A DNA stretch of 64,000 nucleotides from Cepaea nemoralis (GCA_014155875.1 JACEFZ010005600.1:314001-378000), one strand, 5' to 3'; positions 38,401 to 49,270 are shown, numbered from the stretch's first letter. Numbers and translations are program-made. Notes: a model not told the origin generated them from the sequence alone.

Positions 38401-38798
38401 AACCATCTATTATGCAACTGCCTGAACAAATGTGAGAATATATGTTACAAATGTGAATTATAGTAACTTCATTTAACGGACTTACATACTTCCAAAAGAT
38501 TGTATACATACAGTACATCAGATTTAGGAAAGAATAGCTGAATTCAACAGTAAAACGGAAACAGGAACACCAACCAACCAAGGACAAAAAGGAGGAACAT
38601 CAGAGTAGTCATTTAGTTTAACTAGATGTGTGTATGTTATGTTCATATGCTGTATTCAGTGTATTGGAAGGCATGGTGGTGTGAATGGAATGACAGAGTA
38701 TAAGAAATTTAACATGAAGATAGATGTATAATTAACAAAAAAAGATATGATATACAACGCTGAGAATCAAAGCTTGGCATCCGATGTGCATGAGTGGT

Positions 38799-39524
38799 TT
38801 CTGCATTGGCACCTTGCCGTCTTGACAGACAATAGTTTGTGCTTTAAAAAGGCATAAAAACTTTTACCTATGGCGGTAACGAGTGTGACTGATAAGGCCA
38901 ATTTGCGCTGTAAATGTCCGTTCACAGTGGGTGCATGTGAACACGTGGTCATTTCCACCATCATGCACCATCTTACGTCTCAAACGCTCGGTGTGTGACT
39001 TATCTGCAATAATTGTCTCCTGTGTCTTTATGCGATTTCTGATGTTTGCCCTCCATGCAACACGTTAAGCGGCGACTTGCTCCCAATGTGCATTATCAAT
39101 GCCTGTATCAATCATGTCCCGCTTACACACATCTTTGTATCGTAGTAGAGGCCGACCCTGAGATCTCTTACCCATCTGTAATTCACCAAAAAAGATATCC
39201 TTTGGTATTCTACCATCATCCAACCTCCTAAGATGTCCTATCCATTTAAGTCTACGAAGACTGAGCATGGAATAAACTGTCACAGATCCTGATCTTTCCA
39301 ATACTTCAGTATTTGTGATTTTGTCTTGCCAATTAATACCAAGAATTCTTCTCAGACACCGCATATGAAAGCTGTTTAAATGTTTCTCTTGGTGTGTGTA
39401 AGTTGTCCAGGTTTCACTGCCATAGAGAAGAGTACTAAGGACACAGGCTTGATAGACAAGGACTTATGTTTTGGCAGTAAGCTTCCTGTTCTCCACGACT
39501 CTTTTTCTTAACCTGTTCATTGTT
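38799..39524 (-). pseudogene. LINE J segment 3: RT C-terminus, zinc-finger-like tail and 3' UTR
   Basis: The minus strand begins immediately after insertion K with MNRLRKRVVENR. It runs through STLLYGSETWTTYT, RCLRRILGINWQDKITNTEVL, RLKWIGHLRRLDD and GKRSQGRPLLRYKDVCKRD to a C-terminal Cx2C...Hx3-4H-like motif (CTHCERTF...LISHTRYRH). The 3' UTR follows, ending GGTGCCAATG(CAGAA) at the TSD. The matching upstream residues lie at 43288-43500. Confidence 0.85.
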
Positions 39525-39536
39525 CAGTCAGTTATA

Positions 39537-40691
39537 TCAGTTATCAGTTGGGGTATCTTCGTTGCACTCCGGACATGTCCATAGGTGCTCAGATCCTCCT
39601 CCCAGCATATGCATCAGCGTCCGGTGGCTAATAGTGCCAGTTCTGTGTTGGTTGACGAGGCACTTTGTTTTCCCGATGTACCTCTCGCGTCTGGCTGTGC
39701 CGATTCTTACTCCCAGGTCTTTCATCCTGGACAGCGATGTGGAATCACTGACTTCAAAATCCTCTGTTCTCGCCACATCTTTAAGGACGTTAATAACATC
39801 GGCACGATCCATGGGCTGGCCATCTACAGGGGGTGCAGAGCCAGCCAGTTTGTCAGCTCGTTCATTTCCCTCGACTCCCGCATGTCCCGGGACGAAGATG
39901 AAGGTGACTTTACGGACAACAGACTTCCGACGCGATTCAGTCCACTGTCTACGTACAGATCCAGCTTCGACCTTCTGAATCATGCTCATTGAATCACTTA
40001 GTACACACACGTTGGTATAATGCTGTGATTCCAGCCATACGAAGGCCTGTGTAACTGCCATCACCTCCATCGTCATGCTGCTCGTGGTCATAGAGCGGGC
40101 ACCACTGGATTCTTGAACGGTTCGGCCCGCTGAACGGGCTGTAAATGCCCACGCACTTCTCTGCTGCTTTACAACAGATCCATCTGTATAGATGAGCACT
40201 TCGGGGCTATCTGAGTGTTCATAGATGAGCGTGTTAACCTCTGCATTGACAGCGGCAGGGTTCTGCTCTCTGCACCGTCTGTCGAGTATGATAATGCATG
40301 AGAAAGTGCACTTAAAGGCTGGAGGCACCGGCACCCATTCCTTGCCGGGGTTGATACTGGTAAGACTGCAGACCTGTCTGACGACATCTTCCGCCCGACC
40401 CATCCATGATTTGCCCATCTTTAGCCTGTCACCCTTTTCTCTGAATATAGCGTCATGCAGAGGGTGCTGCTCATCTGCACTTATTTTTAAGTATGCACGA
40501 GCTCTCCAGATCTTGATCCTGTGTTCCATTGTCGGGAAGTCAAGGAGGTATCTCATTGCTACACAACTGGTGTCTCTCGTGCAGCCCAAAATGATGCGCA
40601 TGGCTTCGTTTTGTACCTTTTCGAGTCTTCTAATATGTGTAGGGCTGACATCTGTGTATGGCCAGGGCATACTCGATGCGTGAAAGCACAA
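39537..40691 (-). pseudogene. LINE K RT end and RNase H domain
   Basis: 384 codons open. The start (RRLEKVQNEAMRIILGCTRDTSC) is the RT C-terminal region. RNase H follows: LIYTDGSVVKQQ (D), SSMTMEVMAVTQAF (E), CVLSDSMSMI (D), FVPGHAGVEGNERADKLAG (H, D). It removes the RNA strand of the cDNA hybrid. The frame ends with a WTCPECN mini-cysteine motif shortly before the stop. It is separated from the RT frame by a single-base shift and is otherwise intact. Confidence 0.88.
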
Positions 40692-42129
40692 GTCCTTGGA
40701 ACAGAAGTATTAGCAGTCTTTGCTCGATGTTGGTGGTCGCCATGACTCTCATTGCTGACAAACCTTTTCGAGCCTTCGTTATGACATAATCGACATGATC
40801 TCTGAAGGACAGGCTACGATCAAGCCTCACGCCAAGATATGTCATTGACTGGGTTTTACTCAAACTGCTCCCATCCATTCTCACTGCCGGCAGGTCTGTT
40901 TTCACAATATGGTTGTTTAGTGAGAACCATGTAACCGTTGTCTTTGCAGGGTTGACAAGGGCATCGGCATTAGCACACCATGAGGAAATTCGATCTAGTT
41001 CGCCCTGCATATCACTGGCAACCGCCTGTCTATCTCGACCCTGTCGATACACGAGGATGTCGTCAACGAATGACAGAGTCCTACCCCTCCCGTTCAACTG
41101 TTGTTCAGTGATCGGCACCGTATACACGTTGAATAGTACTGGTGACAGCGGTGAACCCTGCGGCAATCCTGGACATATCGTTATCGGCTCAGACGACCAA
41201 CTCCCGCATCTTAGCACCACCTTCCTTTGGAGCAGAACTGCAGCTATCCATCGTACAAGGTGAGGGTGCACTTTCAGTCTGAGGAGGATTCGCGTCAAGC
41301 GCTCGAAAGATACTCTGTTATATGTGTCCTCTAAGTCTATGGCGGCCGCACATGTCTCTTCTCTGACCTGAAATCCTTCGTAAACATCTTGAGCAAAGAT
41401 AGCCGCATTCAGCCATGACTCTTTGTTGCGTCTGTATCCTCCAAGTGTGGGCGGGAAGCAGCCGAGCTGTTCCAAGTCACAAGCAAGTCTGTGTGCTACA
41501 ATTTTCTCCAGTAGCTTGCCAACAGTATTCTGCATCGTAATGATTCTGTAGCCGCTTATCTTGGAATGGTCTTTGTTCGGTTTTGGCAGCGGCAGCAAGT
41601 AGTTGTGTAGCCATTCTTCTTTGATCTGACCCCTCTGGATACTGGTGTTGAATTCTCTGGCCAGTTCTTCCATGTCATCATCTGATATCACTCGTAGGTC
41701 ACCATATCGGATGCCGTCTGGGCCTGGGGCGGTGTTATGTGATTTCTTGAGCATCGCACGCAATATCTCAGCTGTGATTGTCCATTCTTCGTCTGTCCCG
41801 ACCCCCTCGCACAACTGAGAGAGTGTCGTCGTGGTCCTCTGTCTGGCGGGCTCGTCTTTCTGGTCAGTCTGTTCTATGTAGCGTGCAAGAAGGGCCTTAC
41901 CTTTATCCGCATCCGACTTTTTCCATGCGAGGTCTGTGCCTTGAAAGTCTGGAATACCCCTACGTTGTGCAGCACCGTTCATGCTCTTGTGGAGGCGCCA
42001 GAATGTCGTAAGAGACCGCTCGGAGCACACCTTCCTGCAGAACTTGTCCCATTTCTCGGCCTTGGCCTGTTTGGCGCAGGATTTGAAAAAGGTCGTCGTC
42101 CTATCAACCTCAGTCTTCAGGTTCGCCTA
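40630..42129 (-). pseudogene. LINE K reverse transcriptase
   Basis: Minus-strand RT open for over 460 codons. NTAPGPDGIRYGDL and YRIITMQNTVGKLLEKIVAHRL are finger motifs. ETCAAAIDLEDTYNRV is the first catalytic block (an A-box with D). LPQGSPLSPVLFNVY follows, and then the catalytic box FVDD at 41070-41059 instead of YADD. Thumb: MTYLGVRLDRSLSFRDHVDYV. A one-base insertion relative to copy K2 near 40660 shifts the frame into the RNase H segment. F at the first position of the xxDD box is common in this superfamily, so I do not treat it as damage. Confidence 0.88.
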
Positions 42130-43278
42130 TTAAACCTGTGGCATGTTAGCCTTTCTGGCCTTTTGCCAGTCTTTGACAGCCTGCCTCTTTCCCAGCCATG
42201 CCTTCTCGACCTCTCCATTCCACCATGGTGGCTGCAACCATCTTTCTTGTCTCCTGCAGGAGGAAGTTAGTTTTCTTCTTCTGATCTTGCTTATGGCGTC
42301 TTGACCAGTGTTGTCGTACGGGAAGGCATTTGTCTTGTTTCTTTGACTCATGACCCCGTCTTTCTTGATCAGGATGACACAAGGGTAGTGGTCACTATCG
42401 TGGTATCCCAGTGTGCCCCACCGGCACCTTGGTGCGATGGTGGGCGACATCAGAGCCAAGTCAATGACGCTGTCAGAGTCACCTGGTCGAGTGGCTATTC
42501 TAGTGACCTTCCCATCATTCAGACAGATTAGGGCAGCAGATGCCAGGGCGTCCTCCAGATCTACTCCCTGTCTATTGGTGATGCAATTCCCCCATTGACT
42601 GCCTCTGGCATTGAAGTCCCCACAGTAGATGATATGCCTTTCATCCATATCGAACAGACTCTGCCATTGTCGCACGTCGACCTTCCCATTTCGCGCATAC
42701 ACGTTCACGATTACAAGCTGCACTGGTGTCATTATTCTTAATGCCTGCACTTGCAGGGCATCACTGTTTCAGGAAGACATATCGATCTCAGACACTAGTA
42801 TGTTGTCGCGGACCAGAATGGACTGTCCGAGGTGCCGCCTGTTAAAGAATCCCTGAAATCCCGCGACATTGACTGTTCCGTCGCCGAGCTGTGTTTCTTG
42901 TAAGACTACAATATCGTTTCCGTACAGTAGTTTTTCAAGAATGGGTCGGCGTTGACTAAATGATGCACAGTTCCAGTGCAGTACTCGAACGTGTCCGATG
43001 CCCAATCTGTCACATTTTAACCGCCTTCTGCGTGTGCCCGCCCTCTTACAACGCCGTGTTCTTGTCGGTCGTTTGGTCGTCATGTTAGGCTTAACTATCG
43101 CCACCGGGCGCCGATGATACACCGAAGGGAGTCCGGGCGCGCGTGCACGAACTCCGTTGCACGGTCCGAACTCCATTCCACCACGAAAAACACACTTAAT
43201 CCATACACATTTCAGAAAAAACACGTTCCATTTTACGGGACGAAAATATGTCCCCCCATCTTGCTCAAGGGAACTCAC
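42130..43278 (-). pseudogene. LINE K N-terminus and endonuclease
   Basis: Residues 1-95 are basic (TTKRPTRTRRCKRAGTRRRR), probably nucleic-acid binding. The AP-endonuclease follows: VLHWNCASFSQRR (N of the active site), VVLQETQL (E), FNRRHLGQSILV, then after a TGA codon NVYARNG, YCGDFNARGSQWG (GDFNA) and DSVIDLALMSP, and YHDSDHYPCV (SDH). All catalytic signature blocks are present. The TGA sits where the frame otherwise continues without shift, so a single nonsense change inactivates this part. The frame continues into RT after TAA-TAG. Confidence 0.85.
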
Positions 43279-43287
43279 TCAATGTCT

Positions 43288-43506
43288 CTGTTCATTGTTG
43301 TTGCTGTCTTACCAATACGGATGTTGATTTCCTGATCTAGGGATAATTTGCTATTTACCACTGATCCTAGATATGTAAAATGGTCTACCACCTCTAGTTC
43401 GGCGTCGTCAATAAAGATTGATGGTACCCCATGTGCACCTTGTGTCATAATATGTGTCTTCTTTTTGCTAACTGTTAAACCAAATTCAGAACAAGCATTG
43501 GAGAAT
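43288..43506 (-). pseudogene. LINE J segment 2: RT palm-to-thumb
   Basis: A 219-bp island of LINE J between insertions L and K. The minus strand reads ACSEFGLTVSKKKTHIMTQG, DHFTYLGSVVNSKLSLDQEINIRIGKTATTMNR. It continues from the FADD-containing palm at 45918-46030 and into MNRLRKRV at 39524. The repeated MNR lies within the 12-bp TSD of K. Confidence 0.85.
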
Positions 43507-45917
43507 AGATAGATACACAGTAGGAAACTATGGTTTAGGAGAGAGCAATGAAAGAGGATACAGACTCGTAGAGTGGGCAAAAGAACAGGAAATGATTGTA
43601 GGAAACACCTGGTTCAAACAACACCCTAGAAGATTATGGACAAGGAGGAGTCCTGATAGCAGGATTAGAAACCAGATTGACTACATTCATTCTCATTAGC
43701 AGAAGATTTAGAAACGCATTAACAATAGCAAAAACAGTTCACAGTGCTGATTGTTATAGTGACCACAGATTACTCACAGGAACATTGAGGATAAAGTTGA
43801 AGAAAGTCAAGTATATAACAGGAAACACTAAATATGATTTGTGTACATTGAGTAATGACAAGGAAATACAAAACAAATTCAACATAGAAGTACAGAACAG
43901 ATTCGAAATTTTGGCTGATCTAGAGATCCTATTCCAGGATGTGGATGATCAATGGGAAACGTTGAAGAATTCAATCAATGTGGCTGCAGAAACAACTATT
44001 CCAAAATTAAAGAAGGTGGGTCGTAAAAAATGGATGACTGAAGAAATTTTACACCTCATGGAAACAAGAAGACTAAACAAAAATAATTCTGTCAAATATG
44101 AAGAAATTCACAGACAAGTCAGAACATTATGTAAGGAGACAAAAGAAGCATGGCTTGAGGAAAAGTGCTTAGAAATTGAAAGCCAACACAACAGTCAAAA
44201 TACCAAATTAGTGCACAAACGAATTCAGGAACTTACTAATAAAAGAACAAGTACATCAACAGGGTGTCTAAAAACTGAAGATGGCAAAATCATAATAGAA
44301 AAAGACCAGATTCTACAGGTATGGACAGATTATGTGAAACACCTTTATAATGATAACAGAGACGAACAGTATGATATTAGATGTAATAATGAAGGACCGC
44401 CAATCTTGGAGATGGAGGTTCGAAATGTTCTTAAGCATATGAAAGCTGGCAAGGCCCCCGGTGCAGATAACATCACAACAGAAATGATTAAAGCTTTAGA
44501 AGAATTTGGAATAGATCAAGTCACCAGACTGCAGAACACATTATATGATACTGGAGATATACCTCCTGAATTATGTAACTCTATATTTATTGCAATTCCA
44601 AAGAAATCAGGAACCTTGGAATGTGATCAACATAGAACAATTAGTATAATGAGTCACATCACAAAGATTTTGCTAAGAATTATCATGCAAAGAATGAGGA
44701 AGAAGATACAACCTGAAATAGGGGAAGAACAATGCGGGTTTGTAGAAGGAAAGGGTACAGTAAATGCTGTGTATATGCTGCGAACAGTTATTGAACGTGC
44801 TATAGAAGTAAACAAGGATATACATCTTTGCTTTATTGACTATACAAAGGCTTTTGATAGCGTTAGACATGTCAGCATGGTGGATATGCTTGCAGATCTA
44901 CAAATTGATGGGAAAGACATTAGACTTATAAAAAACATATATTGGAAACAACAAGCTGCAATAAGGATTGATAATGAAGTGGGACAGTATCGGCCAATTA
45001 AGAGAGGTGTTAGGCAAGGTTGTGTGATGTCTCCAGATCTTTTTTCCCTGTACAGTGAAAATATTTTCAGAAATGTAGAGGATATAAATGGAATCAGCAT
45101 TGGAGGACGAAACATCAATAACATTAGATATGCAGATGATACAGTATTAATTGCAGACAATGCGCAGGACCTGCAACAATTAGTAGATGCGGTTGTTGTA
45201 CACAGTGAGCAACTGGGGTTAGAATTAAATTGTAAAAAGACTCAGGTTATGGTCGTCAGTAGGAAGGAAGAAGTGCCACAATGTAATATACGAGTAAATG
45301 GAAATATTCTTCAACAAGTGAATCGGTACAATTATCTTGGAACAGTTATAACATCTGATGGGAGATGCCTTGAAGAGATTAGAACAAGAATCGCCATGGC
45401 GAAAGTAGCCTTTAGCAAGATGAAAAACATTCTGACCAATAAAAAGATGTCAATTGAAACGAGAAAAAGAGTGTTGAGGGGATACATAGAGCCTGTTCTT
45501 TTGTATGGATGTGAAACTTGGACAATGAGCAGTCAAGCTGAAAAGCATCTGATGGCTGCAGAAATGTGGTTTCTGAGGAAAATGCAAAGAATACCATGGA
45601 CAGACAGAAAAACCAATGATCAAGTACTACAGGAGACAAATGAACATCGTAGACTGATTAGAGAAATTAGACGTAGACAGTCAAAATTTTTTGGACATGT
45701 TATGAGAAGAAATGAGTTGGAGAACTTAGTGACAACTGGCAAGATCGAGGGGAACAGACCAAGAGGAAGACCGAGAGGAAAATACCTGGATGGCTTGGCC
45801 ACATGGCATGGACGAGACAGGAACACTGAGCTGATCCACGACACTGGTGATCGAGTGAAATGGCGAGTCATGACCGCCCACGCTTTCCGGCATGGCACAT
45901 GATTGATTGATTGATTG
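43507..45917 (+). mobile_element. RTE-like LINE 'L', 5'-truncated, nested in J
   Basis: 2,411 bp between 10-bp TSDs ATTGGAGAAT (43497-43506) and ATCGGAGAAT (45918-45927). It starts within the endonuclease (NYGLGESNERGY, FKQHPRRLWTRRSPDSRIRNQIDYI). It has a shift near 43690, then a long uninterrupted RT ORF, and ends with a TGAT tetranucleotide tail. It is opposite in orientation to J. It is the best-preserved member of the A/H family and serves as the reference for their gaps. Confidence 0.88.
43677..45902 (+). CDS. LINE L reverse transcriptase ORF, 741 codons, uninterrupted
   Basis: Encodes the end of the endonuclease (HSADCYSDHRLLTGT), the linker, and a complete RT: GKAPGADNITTEMI, CGFVEGKGTVNAVYML, FIDYTKAFDSVRHVSM, KRGVRQGCVMSPDLF, then YADD at 45129-45140. 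The thumb follows (QQVNRYNYLGTVITSDGR), then LLYGCETWT and a basic C-terminus KIEGNRPRGRPRGKYLDGL. The role is cDNA synthesis by target priming. The likely natural start lay in the endonuclease upstream, which is truncated and frame-shifted, so this copy is not autonomous. The lack of stops over 2.2 kb suggests the youngest or most recently constrained LINE in the window. Confidence 0.8.
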   Translation: MTTFILISRRFRNALTIAKTVHSADCYSDHRLLTGTLRIKLKKVKYITGNTKYDLCTLSNDKEIQNKFNIEVQNRFEILADLEILFQDVDDQWETLKNSINVAAETTIPKLKKVGRKKWMTEEILHLMETRRLNKNNSVKYEEIHRQVRTLCKETKEAWLEEKCLEIESQHNSQNTKLVHKRIQELTNKRTSTSTGCLKTEDGKIIIEKDQILQVWTDYVKHLYNDNRDEQYDIRCNNEGPPILEMEVRNVLKHMKAGKAPGADNITTEMIKALEEFGIDQVTRLQNTLYDTGDIPPELCNSIFIAIPKKSGTLECDQHRTISIMSHITKILLRIIMQRMRKKIQPEIGEEQCGFVEGKGTVNAVYMLRTVIERAIEVNKDIHLCFIDYTKAFDSVRHVSMVDMLADLQIDGKDIRLIKNIYWKQQAAIRIDNEVGQYRPIKRGVRQGCVMSPDLFSLYSENIFRNVEDINGISIGGRNINNIRYADDTVLIADNAQDLQQLVDAVVVHSEQLGLELNCKKTQVMVVSRKEEVPQCNIRVNGNILQQVNRYNYLGTVITSDGRCLEEIRTRIAMAKVAFSKMKNILTNKKMSIETRKRVLRGYIEPVLLYGCETWTMSSQAEKHLMAAEMWFLRKMQRIPWTDRKTNDQVLQETNEHRRLIREIRRRQSKFFGHVMRRNELENLVTTGKIEGNRPRGRPRGKYLDGLATWHGRDRNTELIHDTGDRVKWRVMTAHAFRHGT

Positions 45918-47233
45918 ATCGGAGAATGCAGATAGTAGACATTGCAATTCTTCCTCAGAGTGGGTCGTAACTGCAGCATCATCTGCAAAAAGCAACTCTC
46001 TGATCAGTACCCTCCTAATTTTGGTCTTAGCCTACAATCTCTGAGCATTGTAAAGGCCGCCATCTGAGCGTGAATGAATGTATATACCACCATCGTGATC
46101 ACTAAAGGCGTATTTCAGTAGAAGTGAAAAGTATATTCCAAAGAGGGTGGGAGCTAGTACACAACCTTGCTTAACTCCACTCTTGATTTCAAATTCTTCA
46201 GAAGTTGCACCATCAAACTTGATTATACCCTTCATGCCTGTGTGGAACGATTCCACAATGGACAGAAGAGTTGGTAGGCAGCCAATCTTCTTTAGTGCCC
46301 TAACAGACCCTCACGACTGACCAAATCATATGCCTTTGTGAGGTCGATGAAGGCAATAAACAGTGGTTGATTCTGTTCACGGCATTTTTCTTGCATTTGT
46401 CGCAATGAGAATATCATATCAGTGGTAGACCGGTTCTGTCGAAAGCCACACTGTGATTCGGGGTAGACTTGATCTCCTAGGACTTGAAGTCTGCGCAGAA
46501 CAATTCTGGCAAATACATTTCCAACAATACACAGAAGTGAGATACCCCTATAGTTGTTGCAGTCGCTCCGATCGCCCTTGTTCTTGTACAGTGTTATGAT
46601 GCTTGAATCTTTGAAATCCTGTGGGACTTGTCCTTCTCGCCAGCATAGCTCTATTAGCTGGTGGATCTGTATAGTGAGTGTGTCTTGCCCACTCCTGATA
46701 ACCTCTATTGGAATCCCATCCTTACCTGGAGCCTTGCCAGATGCAAGTTCATTTATAGCACACTTAACTTCTGTTATGGTGGGAAGTGTGTCCAGGTGGT
46801 CAAGAGTTGGTAGAGCCTCTATGGCGTTGAGGGCATCATCCGCTAGTTTGGTCTCACTTGAGTAAAGCTCCAAATAGTGCTCTACCCATCTGTCCATCTG
46901 CTGTTTCTTATCAGTGATGATTTCTCCAGTCAAGGTTTTCAATGGTGCACTTCTTTTGATCACTGGACCACAGGCTTTCTTTATTCCTTCATACATGCTT
47001 CTTATGTTTCCCTTATCACTTGCGATTTGAATGGACTCACATAACTTGATCCAATAATCATTTGCACACTGCCTGGCAGCCTTTTGCACATCCTTCCTAG
47101 CTTGCCTTAGCTCACTCAGAGTGTTACGCGTTGGTCTTTCCTTGTTTCTTAAGAGAGCTTTCTTCTTCTTATCAATCAAGGGCTGCAGAGTCTCGCTGTT
47201 TGCCGCAAACCAGTCCTGCCTCTTATGATCCAC
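45918..47233 (-). pseudogene. LINE J segment 1: linker and RT fingers/palm
   Basis: 47233-46292 is 313 codons open: basic linker (DKKKKALLRNKERPTRN), NELASGKAPGKDGIPIEVI, QDFKDSSIITLYKNKGDRSDC, NYRGISLLCIVGNVFARIVLRRL, CGFRQNRSTTDMIF, FIAFIDLTKAYDLVSREGLL. After a shift, 46256-46032 reads FEIKSGVKQGCVLAPTLF, and the catalytic box FADD lies at 45978-45989. Insertion L interrupts just after LLSAFSD. At least two frameshifts separate the blocks. Confidence 0.83.
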
Positions 47234-48193
47234 AGTGCCGTAAACCTCCTACGGCAGTTTTATAAAGAGTTTCCTTAAGTTGACCCCACTTTTCATTTAC
47301 TGTACAATTTTCTGGTGTATCAGTGAAAGCGTCTTCAAGTTGCTGTTGAAACTGAAAGCACTTTTCAGGATCGTGAGTGTTAATAATATTAATCCTAGGG
47401 CTAGATTTGTGTTTAGCTGTGTAGATTCTCTTTGGTCTCAGTCTAACCCTTGCAACAACCAAAGAATGATCCGTATCACAGTCAGCACTGTGGTAACTTC
47501 GAGTCAATGATATATGGTTCAGATGTTGTCTCCGTGTGATGATGAAGTCCAGCTGGTGCCAATGGCCGGATCTTGGATGTTTCCATGTGACCTTATGCAT
47601 CTCTTTTGTTTTAAAAAAGGAGTTTGTAATACATAGGTCATTACTGGTGCAATGCTCCAGCAGCCTTTGCCCATTTTCATTCATGCGACCGATGTTGTAT
47701 TTTCCAAGGCACACTGGCCATGAACTCGAGTCCTTGCCCACACGAGCATTGAAATCACCGAGCATATAAATGTAGTCAGATTTTGGAACTGCCTTGATCA
47801 CGGAGTCTAACTCCTCATAGAACGAATCCTTCACATCATCAGAGGAATCGAGTGTCGGTGCATATGCAGTAATAATGGTGGCAAAACCACAAGAGGTTGC
47901 CAAGCGCAGGGATAATAGTCTTTCATTTCCTCCTGCTGGAATTTCAATCATTCCTAGTAGCGAATTCTTCACTGCAAAGCCCACACCGTGTTGCCTTTTT
48001 TCTGCCTGCCCTCTACCCTTCCAAAAAAGGTGTAATTGTTTTCCCTGAGTGACCCTTCCTCAGCGAGGCGAGTCTCCTGCAGGCCAGCAATATCAATGTT
48101 AAGACGATTGAGTTCGGCATCAATCACAGCCGTTTTTCTCACATCGTCAATATTGGTCAAGTCAGTGGAAAATCCTGGACACATGGTTCTCAC
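47223..48193 (-). pseudogene. LINE J endonuclease domain
   Basis: 48193-47969 reads NIDIAGLQETRLAEEGSL (E) and TVW. In another frame, 47984-47223 (253 codons) reads MGFAVKNSLLGMIEI, FATIITAYAPTLDSSD, YIYMLGDFNARVGKDSSSW, VTWKHPRSGHWHQLDFIITRR and ADCDTDHSLVVARVRL (DH). All AP-endonuclease signatures are visible but split by a frameshift near 47975. The domain cuts one DNA strand at the insertion site to prime reverse transcription. Confidence 0.83.
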
Positions 48194-48462
48194 GTTCCAG
48201 GTTGCAAGCCGTAGCTTGAGGTTTCTATTTTTTTTTTATTGTACCTGGTGCATTGGTTTTACAGCCTTGCGATTCAGATTTTGTCCTAGCCCAAGCACCC
48301 ATTGAAGCAGGCAGGCTGTGGCGGATCAGCACCCAACTGGCCGGGGGCTGCCCAGCTTGAGGCGGGCGGTAGCTGATCAGTGACACCTGTAGGTGTCTCC
48401 CACCGTCAGAGGCAACGCGTAGCGCCCCATGTCTACGCCAACTGACAAGGACTTATAACCCG

Positions 48463-49270
48463 TAACAGTTGCCTCTCGCTTTGATTCCGAGACCAGTTAA
48501 GACCAGGGATGGAGTTATTGCCTCTCCATAGCACAAAGCCTGGGCTAAAATATAGAGATCATGTGTTGCCCATGCAGCATAATCCCTCTCTCGGCCTGTC
48601 TAGTTCACTCCAGAGGAAAGGTAATGTAACAGTACAGCGAGGTAACGGTGAACTTGCAATAACTCCAAGACTGTTCTTTCTTCATATTGCTTTATTCAGA
48701 ATCAACGGAGACAGGTTATAACAAACCATCAATCAAGCCAGATGTTGCCCAGCTAGATCATACGTCCATATCAGAGGATGGGTCATTCACAACTGACCTT
48801 GTTTCTACGATCCTCGTCATAGGACGACCCACCCTAACTACCCCATATTATGGTGCTTGACCGTGCCCTACTTTCCTATTGGCTATGCACACCTCGTTGC
48901 CCCTTCTTCCTATTCCTAACTCTGTTACAGTAACACCTTTACATCTGGAACAAGACAAGCTGCAGAAGCTGCCGGATCAGCAAAGAAATGCTCTAACTGT
49001 CCGCCTGTCAGAGCTTCGATCCTAGACCAGCCGCCAACCAAGGCTTAGGGCCTGGTCTGCCCTGCCATGACATTTTGTCTTTAGCTTGCATTTCCTCGCC
49101 CCAGGGTAAGGCTTGTACCCTCCCAATTGTGCTCTTCCGCCCGAAGCCGTTGGCACAATGTGGGGTGTTGGGTTTGGTAAGCGCCGCCAAACGTTCGGCG
49201 CTAACAGAAAGCAGGTAGTATCGTCTACTGTTATACGGTAGCTCGGTCATATCTGACTAAGACCTGACAC
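48463..49270 (-). other. LINE J 5' leader (second copy in Jd)
   Basis: About 500 bp of leader, excluding a 305-bp insertion, highly similar to 29980-30474 in the derivative Jd. Both end, at the element's 5' terminus, with TCAGGTCTTAGTCAGATATG on the minus strand. J has GTG before this, adjoining the TSD. It likely contains the internal promoter, which is inference from LINE biology. Confidence 0.7.
48625..48929. mobile_element. 305-bp TG...CA element: solo LTR or Ginger-like MITE
   Basis: Begins TGTAACAG and ends CTGTTACA (8-bp perfect terminal inverted repeat), flanked by the 4-bp TSD GTAA (48621-48624 and 48930-48933). The paralogous leader in Jd (near 30135-30145) has a single GTAA with no insert, proving the boundaries. 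TG...CA ends with a 4-bp TSD fit either a solo LTR or a non-autonomous Ginger-type DNA element. No coding capacity. An AT-rich core includes a CTTTATT near 48693. Confidence 0.82.

Larger units (their letters stand above)
39525..43287 (-). mobile_element. RNase H-bearing LINE 'K', apparently full length, nested in J
   Basis: 3,763 bp flanked by an exact 12-bp TSD (CTGTTCATTGTT on the plus strand, 39513-39524 and 43288-43299). A single minus-strand ORF runs from 43278 through endonuclease, RT and RNase H to 39537. It is interrupted by only three in-frame stops (TGA at 42771-42769, adjacent TAA and TAG near 42132-42127) and one single-base shift near 40660. The 3' end is a short ACTGATA-type repeat. 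With a 5' end that starts before the ORF and a clean TSD, it looks like a complete, fairly recent insertion. The I-like superfamily is inferred from EN-RT-RNase H architecture. Confidence 0.88.
38799..49270 (-). mobile_element. LINE 'J' (about 4.0 kb net), complete ends, with three nested insertions
   Basis: Bounded by an exact 11-bp TSD GCATGAGTGGT (38788-38798 and 49271-49281). On the minus strand: 5' leader 49270-48200, endonuclease 48193-47223, RT 47233-45918, 43506-43288 and 39524-38799 (thumb, C-terminus, 3' UTR). The gaps are filled by K (39525-43287), L (43507-45917) and an LTR- or Ginger-like element (48625-48929). Removing these with their duplicated target bases leaves about 3,967 bp. 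The end residues include a CTHCERTFTAQIGLISHTRYRH zinc-finger-like tail. The coding frame is shifted several times. Clade not assigned. Confidence 0.85.

Noticed and set aside
39520..41263. Plus-strand frames of 116-152 codons opposite LINE K
   Set aside because: They are antisense shadows of the RNase H and RT frames, which carry catalytic motifs on the minus strand.
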